NCBI GenBank assembly: GCA_007125435.1
Contig: SLDF01000011.1
Span: 1-15,469, forward strand
Length of the DNA stretch: 15,469 nucleotides
Origin: Saprospiraceae bacterium
GTDB taxonomy: Bacteria; Bacteroidota; Bacteroidia; Chitinophagales; Saprospiraceae
Direction: 5' to 3'
This document shows, in pieces, positions 7,554 through 15,449 of the stretch. The stretch's first letter is position 1, and every line of letters starts with the position of its first letter. The position numbers were made by a program, and so were the translations under genes. A model generated the notes under the pieces. It saw only the letters and a program-made list of their open reading frames with translations, had not been told where the DNA came from and made no database searches.

Positions 7554-9764
7554 ATGAGATCGCTGAAATATATGGTTGACTTCATTTTATTGTCTTGCTT
7601 TGTTTTCGCTTTAGCAGGGGAGAGTGCACATGCGCAGACTGATGATAAGTCTAATGTTCCTCCAAAGATTACTTTGGAAGACATCTGGGCCTCTCCAAAG
7701 TTTAGCTCAAAATACATTGCCGGGTTTAATTTTGCAGGTGATGAGAAGAGCTATCTGAGGTTGTCGGGCAATGATATATTGAGATATGATATCACCTCCG
7801 GTAGACTTGTAGACACGATACTAGTCGGCTCTGCACTCAAGAAACCCAATGGAGAGTCATTACTGTTTAATAATTACCAGATGAGCAGTGATGGTGAGAA
7901 GTTTTTATTAGCTACAGAACAGGAAAGAATATACAGATATAGCAGCAAAGCGCATTACTACGTCTACGATAAAGCCACTGGGGAGTTGCAGGTTCTGCAC
8001 GATGGTGACAAGCAGATGTATCCTACTTTTTCACCCTCGGGGGATAAAGTAGCTTTTGTGTCAGATAATGACTTGTACATAAAAGATTTATTTACCGGAG
8101 CGGTGCAACAAATCACTGAGGATGGAAAGTCAAACCACATCATCAACGGTGCATCGGACTGGGTTTATGAAGAAGAATTTAGTCTCACCAGAGCGTATGA
8201 ATGGTCACCTGAGGGTAATTTCATTGCCTACATAAAATTTGATGAAACAGAGGTGCCGGAGTTCACCATGGAAATGTACAATGATGATTTATATCCGGAG
8301 CGTATCACCTTTAAATACCCAAAAGTCGGTGAAAAGAATGCGAGTGTTACGCTTCATGTATACAATCTGGATCAGGATACTACCATTTTAGCGGATCTTG
8401 GAGACCTCGAATACATACCAAGATTGACATGGACCAATGCTCCTGAGCGAATCATTGCATTTACGATGAATAGGCACCAGAATGAACTGCAACTTAAACT
8501 AACGCACCCTGTTAATGGTAGACACACCGTCTTGCTCGAAGAGAAAAATCCATATTATATAGATATCAATGATGATTTGTATTTTTTTAGTTCGCGAAAA
8601 TGGTTTGTATGGTCAAGTGAGCGATCTGGATTCAATCATTTGTACTTATATGATATGAATGGAAGGTTGTTAAACGCTATCACTTCTGGTGATTTCGATG
8701 TGACCTCATTCTACGGTGTAGATGAAGAGAGAGAAAGAATTTATTTTCAGGCTGCTGATGATAGCCCAATGACTAGAAATATCTACTACACAGATTTTTC
8801 GGGAGATAAAATGGTCAAGATTAACCCTAATGAAGGCTACAATTCCGGTCAGTTTAGTTCTACATTTGACTATTGGGTCAATACATTTTCGACCATAAAC
8901 ACACCACCAGAGTATAGTGTTTTAGATAATGAAGGGAACACAGTCAGAGTGATAGAGGATAATGCCGACTTAAGATCATTGCATGAGTCGTATGAGTTAA
9001 AGCGACCGGAGTTTTTTAACTTTATGACAGGTGAAGGGGTAAGTCTGAATGGCTATCTTATCAAGCCTCGTGACTTTGACCCTGATCTTTCCTATCCTGT
9101 TTTTATGTTTCTCTATGGCGGCCCCAATAGCCAGCAGGTAACTGACTCCTGGAAAGGGGCAAATTACTGGTGGTTGCAGATGATTGCTCAGGAAGGCTAT
9201 ATAGTAGCATGTGTAGATAATCGCGGTACAGGAGCCAGAGGACAGACCTTCAGAAAAATGACATACCTGCAACTCGGACATTATGAAACGATAGATCAGA
9301 TCGAAGCTGCTAAGTATCTGGGCACCTTACCTTATACTGACTCTAATCGTATCGGTATATATGGCTGGAGCTATGGCGGATATATGTCGTCGCTCTGCTT
9401 GCTCAAGGGCAATGATGTGTTTAAAGCTGCAATCGCAGTAGCTCCGGTTACGAATTGGAAATGGTATGATACCATATATACAGAAAGGTATATGCGCACA
9501 GAAGAGGAAAACCCCGATGGGTATAAGAATAATTCTCCTGTCTACTTTGCCGATCGGTTAAAAGGCAGTTACCTTCTCATTCATGGTATGGCAGATGACA
9601 ATGTACACTTTCAGCACGCTGTAGAAATGGCCAGAGCATTAATAGCTGCTAATAAGCAGTTTGACACCTATTATTATCCCAATAAAAACCATGGTATCTA
9701 TGGTGGCTATACCAGGTTACATCTTTTTACTAAGATGACTAACTTCATTAAAGAAAAGGTATAA
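7554..9764 (+). CDS. Dipeptidyl-peptidase IV (S9B serine peptidase)
   Basis: The enzyme removes X-Pro or X-Ala dipeptides from peptide N-termini, normally in the periplasm. I start it at the ATG at 7554 (736 residues) because it opens a good signal peptide, MRSLKYMVDFILLSCFVFAL, with cleavage near AHAQ. The frame extends in phase to an ATG at 7488, but those 22 residues are polar and would displace the signal. An N-terminal beta-propeller (~100-460) carries DWVYEEEF, whose Glu207/Glu208 bind the substrate amino terminus. The C-terminal alpha/beta hydrolase has the full triad: Ser606 in GWSYGG, Asp681 in GMADDNVHF, His713 in KNHGIYGG. The spacing between Asp and His equals that of human DPP4 (32 residues). 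It has its own promoter and probable terminator, so it is likely monocistronic. It could act with the exported PepF on proline-containing peptides. Confidence 0.95.
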   Translation: MRSLKYMVDFILLSCFVFALAGESAHAQTDDKSNVPPKITLEDIWASPKFSSKYIAGFNFAGDEKSYLRLSGNDILRYDITSGRLVDTILVGSALKKPNGESLLFNNYQMSSDGEKFLLATEQERIYRYSSKAHYYVYDKATGELQVLHDGDKQMYPTFSPSGDKVAFVSDNDLYIKDLFTGAVQQITEDGKSNHIINGASDWVYEEEFSLTRAYEWSPEGNFIAYIKFDETEVPEFTMEMYNDDLYPERITFKYPKVGEKNASVTLHVYNLDQDTTILADLGDLEYIPRLTWTNAPERIIAFTMNRHQNELQLKLTHPVNGRHTVLLEEKNPYYIDINDDLYFFSSRKWFVWSSERSGFNHLYLYDMNGRLLNAITSGDFDVTSFYGVDEERERIYFQAADDSPMTRNIYYTDFSGDKMVKINPNEGYNSGQFSSTFDYWVNTFSTINTPPEYSVLDNEGNTVRVIEDNADLRSLHESYELKRPEFFNFMTGEGVSLNGYLIKPRDFDPDLSYPVFMFLYGGPNSQQVTDSWKGANYWWLQMIAQEGYIVACVDNRGTGARGQTFRKMTYLQLGHYETIDQIEAAKYLGTLPYTDSNRIGIYGWSYGGYMSSLCLLKGNDVFKAAIAVAPVTNWKWYDTIYTERYMRTEEENPDGYKNNSPVYFADRLKGSYLLIHGMADDNVHFQHAVEMARALIAANKQFDTYYYPNKNHGIYGGYTRLHLFTKMTNFIKEKV

Positions 9765-9798
9765 CACTCAATGTTTAAGTGAGAAAGATGCTAAGCTG

Positions 9799-9831
9799 GT
9801 GTTATGCATAATCCGGGTTTAACACTTTTTT
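9799..9831 (+). terminator. Probable terminator of the DPP-IV gene
   Basis: GTGTTA at 9799-9804 pairs with TAACAC at 9820-9825 across a 15-nt loop, followed directly by six T at 9826-9831. It lies about 35 bp after the DPP-IV stop. The stem is short and AT-rich, so efficiency is uncertain. The loop contains the 3' part of the palindrome TTATGCATAA. Confidence 0.5.
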
Positions 9832-9848
9832 AGCCTGCTCTGATTGAT

Positions 9849-9883
9849 AAAAAAAGCCCTTTCACCTTGCGATGAAAGGGCTT
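9849..9883 (-). terminator. Rho-independent terminator of the TPR gene
   Basis: AAGCCCTTTCA at 9854-9864 and TGAAAGGGCTT at 9873-9883 form a perfect 11-bp stem with an 8-nt loop. On the minus strand the stem is followed by a run of seven T (9855-9849), the standard intrinsic terminator form. It sits 17 bp beyond the TPR gene stop. On the plus strand the hairpin is followed by A's, so it serves mainly the minus strand. Confidence 0.85.
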
Positions 9884-9900
9884 AAAAACAAAAGTTAGGT

Positions 9901-11310
9901 TTATTGTTCTGAGTAGTATTTTATTGTGGATAACACATCTGTGTCGAACTGCACGTGAGGTGCAAAGTTAAAAAGTAATACGTGCATAGAGCTGTCTTTT
10001 TCTAATGCACATGCTAAAGCTGCGAGACCTTCTGACTTCTTATCCATCAAAAAGTAACAAGCTGTTTTACAATATTCGAGTTCTACAGATTGTGTATAAA
10101 AGTCTGCTTTTTCAAGAAGCTTTATGGCATCTCTTAGTCGATTGGTGGCCATGAGATAATTTGCATAGGCAAGCCATATAAAGCTCTGTTCTGGTCCATC
10201 AATGATGGCTTTCTTGAAGAAGTATTCAGCTTTCTCAAACTCATTGATGTGAAAGTATGCTTCACCGAGACCGGCATAGTACTCTTCTCTCATGTCATCA
10301 ATATCAAGAGCTCTTTTATAGGCGTTTATCGCATTGATCCATCTTGACTCTCTTGCGAATGTCAGGCCAATAGAGTATTGAATCTCATCATTGAATGGAT
10401 CTAGTTTTAATGCTTTGTTGAAATACTTTCTGGCTGACCTACTATTACCTAGATAAAGTAGACATTGCCCCGCATTAAAATAAACATCAATATCCGGCCC
10501 GAAAACCTCTAATGATTCTAAATAGATCTTTAATGCTCTCTGATGCTTACCAACCTCATAACATAAATCTGCACATTCTTTATATGCGGACTCAAACTGC
10601 GGGTTGATGATAAATGCATACTCCAAAGCTTGTATAGCCAAAATATACTCCCCTGTAGAAGCATATGCCTGGCCAATATTGTACCATGCTTTGTAATTGT
10701 AAGGATCTTTGTCTATTAGTGCACTGTGCAGGCGTATACTATCTGTGTAACGCTTACTGACATCGGCAATAGTCCATATTTTGTCAATTGCGTAGTTGTG
10801 CTTATCATCAAAATTCAGGATTTCACTCAGCGTGTCAAAGCACATGCTGTATTCTCTTTGGTGTTCATAGATACAAGCTTCAGCCAATTTTATATCTGTA
10901 AAATTGGTCTTCGTGTCTTCCTTAAGCAATTGATTGATGATGGATAATGCTGTTTCACACTCATTATTCAGACATAAAATCTTACATTTTAATAACTGAA
11001 CATGAATGTCTCCGGGCGAAAGATTTTCAGCTAGTTGAAGAAGATCAGTTGCCTTATCCAAAGAATGATTACTTAATAATAAGTGTACCTTCTTTAGGTA
11101 GAACTCTACGCTGAATGGAAATGATTCCATAGCAAAGTCTATGACTTCAAGCGCCTTGTCATTTCTTAGCTCTTCTTCAAAAAAATTAGCCAACTTTAGT
11201 AGCGACTTTTCTTCAAATCTGCCAATGTCATTTCTTTGTGACAGTGCCTCGTACTCGTGTATGAGTTGTATGAGCGTGTTTTTTCCGTTAGGATTATGTT
11301 CCATGAGCAA
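9901..11310 (-). CDS. Cytoplasmic tetratricopeptide (TPR) repeat protein
   Basis: The protein has 469 residues and is almost entirely helical, with about ten or more TPR-type 34-residue units. The clearest are YKAWYNIGQAYASTGEY.LAIQALEYAFIINP (around residues 205-240), DVYFNAGQCLLYLGNSRSARKYFNKALKLDP and EEYYAGLGEAYFHINEFEKAEYFFKKAI. There is no signal peptide or membrane segment, so it is probably cytoplasmic. TPR stacks are protein-binding scaffolds; no catalytic domain is attached and no partner can be named. It resembles TPR proteins of ~450-470 residues that I recall as common in Bacteroidota, which also lack an assigned role. The ATG at 11310 is the first start in frame; a second ATG two codons later (11304) is equally possible. 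It is transcribed alone, convergent with DPP-IV, and ends at a strong terminator. Confidence 0.88.
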   Translation of the reverse strand: MLMEHNPNGKNTLIQLIHEYEALSQRNDIGRFEEKSLLKLANFFEEELRNDKALEVIDFAMESFPFSVEFYLKKVHLLLSNHSLDKATDLLQLAENLSPGDIHVQLLKCKILCLNNECETALSIINQLLKEDTKTNFTDIKLAEACIYEHQREYSMCFDTLSEILNFDDKHNYAIDKIWTIADVSKRYTDSIRLHSALIDKDPYNYKAWYNIGQAYASTGEYILAIQALEYAFIINPQFESAYKECADLCYEVGKHQRALKIYLESLEVFGPDIDVYFNAGQCLLYLGNSRSARKYFNKALKLDPFNDEIQYSIGLTFARESRWINAINAYKRALDIDDMREEYYAGLGEAYFHINEFEKAEYFFKKAIIDGPEQSFIWLAYANYLMATNRLRDAIKLLEKADFYTQSVELEYCKTACYFLMDKKSEGLAALACALEKDSSMHVLLFNFAPHVQFDTDVLSTIKYYSEQ

Positions 11311-11706
11311 TCGGGAGATTGTTATTTAAAGCGTCAAAGTAAATAAATATTGATCAAAGTAGACACATTTTTGAATGACTATTTTTAACTTAATGTAAAC
11401 AAAATCAATGTATTATGAAAATGTGTAATATGACTTAAAGGACACATTTACACAACTTTATATATACCCATAAATCTTTATTAAAATTTTATATCAATTA
11501 AAACAACTTGCCGCACATTGAGAAATACATCTGCTCAAAAATTGTATGTCTTAGACTAAATTTTGTAAAATTAACTACAAATGGTTAGTATGCCTTCTGA
11601 TTTGATTGTTTCTAGCCTTAAGTAAAATTTATACCTTCATTATTGGTCTAAAGCTTGGCCCTATTATATGGCCATTAACTTGTCTCTGGTTTTTTAATAT
11701 TATAAG

Positions 11707-11727
11707 TGTACCTGGATTTTAGGTACA
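11707..11727. repeat. Short inverted repeat TGTACCT/AGGTACA
   Basis: A perfect 7-bp stem with a 7-nt loop (GGATTTT) lies in AT-rich non-coding DNA, about 130 bp upstream of the 41-codon membrane ORF. It could be an operator or part of an unannotated transcript. No T run follows, so it is not a standard terminator. Confidence 0.35.
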
Positions 11728-11807
11728 TATTAACACAGAGGTAAGATTAATAAATTTATTTCAGCGTTTCACTACTAATAAAAGGCCAAGAATCTTATTT
11801 TTGTGCA

Positions 11808-11815
11808 TAAATTTG
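11808..11815 (+). promoter_or_regulatory. -7 promoter box for the 41-aa ORF
   Basis: TAAATTTG is an exact match to TAnnTTTG, 25 bp before the ATG at 11841, giving a leader of about 20 nt. No TTG at the usual -33 distance is visible. The placement supports expression of the small ORF. Confidence 0.4.
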
Positions 11816-11840
11816 AACACGATTAAATGTTATTTATATA

Positions 11841-11966
11841 ATGAGTGAAGTAAAAAACGCAGGTAAGAAAGGTTATTTATTGATGTATTTCTTTATAGCT
11901 GTATTTCTAATTGTTTTGTTGCTTATCTATCTTTATAGGTATAATTTCAACTTGACTTTTGAGTAG
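11841..11966 (+). CDS. Small single-pass membrane protein (41 aa), unrecognised
   Basis: An ATG-to-TAG frame encodes 41 residues. The N-terminus (MSEVKNAGKKG) is short and basic, with Lys5, Lys9 and Lys10. It is followed by an unbroken hydrophobic segment at about residues 12-32 (YLLMYFFIAVFLIVLLLIYLY), then a short tail containing Arg33 and ending LTFE. This is the form of a single-pass inner-membrane miniprotein. The charge pattern does not fix topology strongly, though the lysines favour an N-inside arrangement. There is no cleavage site, so it is not a plain signal peptide remnant. An exact -7 box lies just upstream. It is 116 bp before the TonB receptor on the same strand and could be co-transcribed with it. 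I do not recognise a family. AT-rich DNA can produce hydrophobic frames by chance, which limits confidence. Confidence 0.55.
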   Translation: MSEVKNAGKKGYLLMYFFIAVFLIVLLLIYLYRYNFNLTFE

Positions 11967-12035
11967 TTGTTGACTTATGTTCTACATTTATCAATGCTTT
12001 TTATAGTTTAGTCTAAAATAAAGGATTGCCAAAAA

Positions 12036-12053
12036 CTAAGGTCTTATCCTTAG
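12036..12053. promoter_or_regulatory. Inverted repeat CTAAGG/CCTTAG before the TonB receptor
   Basis: CTAAGG and CCTTAG flank a 6-nt spacer, ending 29 bp before the receptor ATG. A TTG at 12026-12028 and a loose -7-like TAGCGTTTA at 12052-12060 would place this palindrome in the promoter spacer, where a regulator could bind. The promoter match is poor, so this is a suggestion. Confidence 0.3.
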
Positions 12054-12082
12054 CGTTTATCGGACTAAATCAATAGAAGCTG

Positions 12083-14413
12083 ATGAAGTATTTTACCACC
12101 CCACTTTTTGCACTTCTTTTCTTTTTCTTTGCTAAAGTTGCAGTGGCGCAAGACCAGGTTTCTATCAACGGTATCATTGAGGATGGATCATCCGGTGAAA
12201 CCTTGATTGGTGCTAGTGTCTTTATTCCTCAGACCTCGCAGTCTACAGTGACTAATGAGTACGGTTATTATGGACTTTCGGTTCCCAGATCAGAAGATAC
12301 CCTTCAATTAGTTATTAGCTACATAGGCTTTCAGGAAAAAACCATTCTCATTGTTCCTAATAGCAATCAAAAAATAAACATCAGTCTGGGTGAAGAGGAA
12401 ATAACTCTAGGCGAAGTTGAGATCGTTGCCAATACAGTAAGAGATCAGGTGAGGTCCACACAGATGAGTGTTGAGCAAATAGCAGTTTCTCAAGCAAAAG
12501 TAATACCTGCTTTATTAGGAGAAGTTGACATCATTAAAACCATCCAGCTAAAACCCGGTATCAGCTCAGGCTCTGAAGGCAGTACTGGTTTGTTTGTTAG
12601 GGGCGGCAATGTCGATCAAAATTTGATCTTATTAGATGAAGCCATTGTCTATAATGCCGACCATTTATTTGGCTTCTTTTCTGTTTTTAACGCCGATGCG
12701 CTGAAGGATGTCAAAGTATATAAAGGCGGATTTCCTGCCCAATACGGAGGTAGACTCTCCTCTGTCATAGATGTACGACTCAAGGAAGGTAACAAAAAGA
12801 AATTCCAGGGATCAGGTGGTCTCGGCTTGATTTCGTCAAGGTTAACCCTTGAAGGTCCCATACAGAAAGATAAGTCTAGCTTCATCGTATCTGGACGGAG
12901 GACTTATGTAGATCTTATCACTAACGGCATCAATCGTTCTCAAGCTGATAACCCAGATTTCAATCCCATTCCCGCTTACAACTTTTATGACCTCAATACA
13001 AAAGTAAATTTCACTTTGAGTGAATCTGACAGACTGTTTATATCCGGTTATTTTGGTCGTGATGTTTTTGGCTTTGACAACGATTTGTTTCAGTTCAATT
13101 TCAATTGGGGTAATGCCACAGGTACAGCGAGGTGGAACCATTTATTTAGCGATCGGCTCTTCAGTAATTTGACGTTTACCTATTCAGACTATCAATATAA
13201 TATCAGTAATCAGGTGACCGACTTTAATTTTAGTGTGGGATCTAACATTCGAGATGCTAATCTAAGATACGATCTTTACTTTACCCCCGGTGGCGGACAT
13301 GAGATTAGAGGTGGTGTGATGTGGATCAATCACCAATATACTGTCGGACGTATCCAGGCAGGTAGCGATGATGGAAACGTGGCTTTTTCTGCCGGCGATG
13401 ATCTCGCTGGTGATGAATTTGGTCTTTACATCAGTGATGATTATGATGTCAATGACCGACTTAAAATGCATATCGGATTGAGGGTTAGTGGCTTTACAGG
13501 TAATGGTGCTACTTACGTCCAGCCCGAGCCTCGTTTTTCAGCCAGATATGCCTTTTCGGACGAGTTTTCGCTCAAAGGTTCATACGCTCGGATGGCCCAG
13601 TATTCTCATTTGGTGGCCAATTCTGCCATCTCATTACCTACTGATATTTGGTACCCTTCTACAGAACGCATCAAGCCACAGCTTTCAGACCAGATCGCTA
13701 TCGGTGGTATATGGAACTTTAGCAAAGGCTGGACATTGACCAATGAGTATTGGTATAAGTGGCTCGACAATTTAGTCGACTTCAAAGATCACGCCAGGCT
13801 ATTTGCTAATCCCGAACTGGAGTTGGAGTTTGCCTTTGGTAATGGTTTTGCATATGGACTAGAGCTTGGAGTTGAGAAGACTATGGGGGATGTTACAGGT
13901 TGGGTAGGCTACACATTGGCCTATATCCGTAGAGGTAATTTTGAAGACATTATGGGCGGTCGCTTTTTTGCACCGAGATACGATCGCCGACATGATATTA
14001 CAGCTGTCGTTATTTATGATATCAACAGACGCTTCAGTGTGACAGCTTCTTTTGTCTTTGGTTCAGGAGATCTCACCTGGCTACCTGAGGGCAGGACGTT
14101 GATTCAGGATGTTCCAGGTGCATCTTTAAATCCTGTTGTACCGGTTTTCGGAGATCGCAATACATTTCGTCTTCCACCTTATCACAGGGCAGACCTGGGT
14201 ATCGTCACGCGATTTTTCCCAAGATGGGGAGAGTCTGATCTGACCTTGAGTATTTATAATGTTTATGATCGGCGCAATCCCTACTTCTTATTTCTAGAGC
14301 CTCAGTTTAGCGCTAATGATGTCACAGCTGGAGCCGTACCCAATAGAATTGCTGCCAGACAAGTTTCTCTTTTTCCGATTTTGCCATCAGTTACCTGGAA
14401 CTTCAAATTTTGA
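12083..14413 (+). CDS. TonB-dependent outer-membrane receptor with carboxypeptidase-regulatory-like domain
   Basis: The 776-residue protein should import a ligand across the outer membrane using TonB energy. A signal peptide covers residues 1-22, cleaved after AVAQ. Residues ~26-103 form a carboxypeptidase-regulatory-like beta domain (INGIIEDGSSGETLIGASVF, then NEYGYYGLSVP), typical of Bacteroidota receptors. The plug follows at ~135-235 with VDIIKTIQLKPG, LFVRGGNVDQNLILLDE and YKGGFPAQYGGRLSSVIDV. The remainder is a beta barrel ending in an aromatic residue (WNFKF). At this size, and without a SusD partner, it is not a SusC-type glycan importer. It is followed at once by a DUF4249-type lipoprotein, a combination I know from many Bacteroidota genomes. 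The ligand is unknown. The start is the only suitable ATG, as it begins the signal peptide. Confidence 0.93.
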   Translation: MKYFTTPLFALLFFFFAKVAVAQDQVSINGIIEDGSSGETLIGASVFIPQTSQSTVTNEYGYYGLSVPRSEDTLQLVISYIGFQEKTILIVPNSNQKINISLGEEEITLGEVEIVANTVRDQVRSTQMSVEQIAVSQAKVIPALLGEVDIIKTIQLKPGISSGSEGSTGLFVRGGNVDQNLILLDEAIVYNADHLFGFFSVFNADALKDVKVYKGGFPAQYGGRLSSVIDVRLKEGNKKKFQGSGGLGLISSRLTLEGPIQKDKSSFIVSGRRTYVDLITNGINRSQADNPDFNPIPAYNFYDLNTKVNFTLSESDRLFISGYFGRDVFGFDNDLFQFNFNWGNATGTARWNHLFSDRLFSNLTFTYSDYQYNISNQVTDFNFSVGSNIRDANLRYDLYFTPGGGHEIRGGVMWINHQYTVGRIQAGSDDGNVAFSAGDDLAGDEFGLYISDDYDVNDRLKMHIGLRVSGFTGNGATYVQPEPRFSARYAFSDEFSLKGSYARMAQYSHLVANSAISLPTDIWYPSTERIKPQLSDQIAIGGIWNFSKGWTLTNEYWYKWLDNLVDFKDHARLFANPELELEFAFGNGFAYGLELGVEKTMGDVTGWVGYTLAYIRRGNFEDIMGGRFFAPRYDRRHDITAVVIYDINRRFSVTASFVFGSGDLTWLPEGRTLIQDVPGASLNPVVPVFGDRNTFRLPPYHRADLGIVTRFFPRWGESDLTLSIYNVYDRRNPYFLFLEPQFSANDVTAGAVPNRIAARQVSLFPILPSVTWNFKF

Positions 14414-14418
14414 ACACT

Positions 14419-15270
14419 ATGAGATACACATATATATATTACGTGCTTTTTTCAGCTTTTATCGTCATGACTTCTTGCAATTTGGAGCGTGAAGTTGAGA
14501 TCGTGCTGCCGGACTATGATAGCCAGCCGGTAGTCGAGTGCTATCTGGAGCCGGGTAGGCCATTCAGGCTATTATTGTCTAGGAGTAATGCATACTTTGA
14601 CCCCTTTCCCGGGCAGGATGACCTATTATCTTTCCTTGATGACATACTTATTACCGATGCAGATGTAGTGATTAGGTATGATGGAGAAGAAGTTACCCTG
14701 CGCAATGAATTGAGAGTCGACCCCACATCGTTAAAGATATTCAACTATATCTCGGATAGGATTGTCCCGGAGCGGTTTGATCTGGATTATGAGCTAGAGA
14801 TCATCCTGTCGGATGGCACGACCATCGAGAGCCAGACCCGTATTTTAGAGCCTATTCCCATAGACTCCATTGCTGTAGAATTCGATACTATGGACATGGC
14901 ACGCACTTTGGTTTATATCATAGACGACAAATCCGAACCACGCTTTTACAGGCGCATGCTTCATTTTGGAAGCCTGGACAGTGTGCCGCAGCAGGATTTC
15001 TTAGCGGACAATTCTGTAGTCGACAATGGTCTACTGGTCTTTGGAAGTGGGTTTCAAAGTGAGATCGGCGACACCGTCATTAATACCATTTTTCGGCTTG
15101 ATCGCGCCTATTTTGATTTTCAGGTGAGTGTTCGTGGGTCCATTGCAGCCAATGGCAATCCATTTGGTCAGCCGGGTGAGATTTTCTCTAATGTCACAGG
15201 TACAGCCAACGCTATTGGCATTTTTACCGGACTGACTTTTGATAGGGTAACCACCATTATTGAGCAATAA
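14419..15270 (+). CDS. DUF4249-type lipoprotein, partner of the TonB receptor
   Basis: The 283-residue protein starts with a lipoprotein signal: a hydrophobic stretch, then MTSC with the lipid-accepting Cys20, and mature protein NLERE. The segments LPDYDSQPVVECYLEPG and RLLLSRSNAYFD shortly after are characteristic of the DUF4249 family, and the remainder is beta-rich. It is probably anchored in the outer membrane and associates with the receptor encoded just upstream, perhaps as a ligand-binding lid or accessory, but no biochemical role is established to my knowledge. I chose the ATG at 14419, 5 bp after the receptor stop. A TTG at 14410 in the same frame would overlap that stop and add three residues, which is less likely. 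Either way the genes form one operon. The C-terminus is intact. Confidence 0.85.
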   Translation: MRYTYIYYVLFSAFIVMTSCNLEREVEIVLPDYDSQPVVECYLEPGRPFRLLLSRSNAYFDPFPGQDDLLSFLDDILITDADVVIRYDGEEVTLRNELRVDPTSLKIFNYISDRIVPERFDLDYELEIILSDGTTIESQTRILEPIPIDSIAVEFDTMDMARTLVYIIDDKSEPRFYRRMLHFGSLDSVPQQDFLADNSVVDNGLLVFGSGFQSEIGDTVINTIFRLDRAYFDFQVSVRGSIAANGNPFGQPGEIFSNVTGTANAIGIFTGLTFDRVTTIIEQ

Positions 15271-15283
15271 GTTTTTTGTCTCT

Positions 15284-15335
15284 GGGCGTGACCTCCATCT
15301 CTCCCTAAGGTCGATCTGGAGGTCGGGCTATCCGT
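15284..15335 (+). repeat. Palindromic element downstream of the DUF4249 gene
   Basis: GACCTCCA at 15290-15297 and TGGAGGTC at 15317-15324 form a perfect 8-bp stem around a 19-nt loop. The stem is flanked by GGGCGT on the left and GGGCTATCCG on the right. I recall similarly framed GGGCGTG...GGGCTATCCG hairpins scattered between genes in Bacteroidota genomes; this is memory, not a search result. It begins ~15 bp after the stop codon and may also help end the operon transcript, though no T run follows. Confidence 0.5.
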
Positions 15336-15449
15336 TTGTATTCACAGATCTGCCATAGAGTGTCGCTGCTGTTTTGAGTGGCTTCTACTTTTAGTGCCTG
15401 CTCAAATGTATATTCTTAGATGCAATTTTAATTATAATTTAGGTCGACG

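Larger units (their letters stand above)
11311..11840. other. AT-rich intergenic region without a recognisable gene
   Basis: This stretch separates the TPR gene (-) from the small membrane ORF (+). Only very short frames occur. Visible structures are an inverted repeat at 11707-11727 (TGTACCT, 7-nt loop, AGGTACA) and a weak TGGCC...GGCCA pair near 11657. TPR promoter candidates close to 11335-11360 (minus-strand TTACTTTG and CTACTTTG) are imperfect. It may contain a small RNA, but nothing proves it. Confidence 0.4.

Noticed and set aside
9802..9820. Second operator similar to TAACCCGGGTTA near TAATCCGGGTTTAA
   Set aside because: The match is imperfect, lies downstream of a gene and is better explained as the loop of a terminator hairpin.
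12649..13471. Minus-strand open frames inside the TonB receptor
   Set aside because: They lie fully within the receptor gene and have no independent motifs or start signals.
12083..15270. SusC/SusD-type glycan uptake locus
   Set aside because: The receptor is too short for SusC and its partner matches DUF4249, not the helical SusD fold; no glycoside hydrolases are present.
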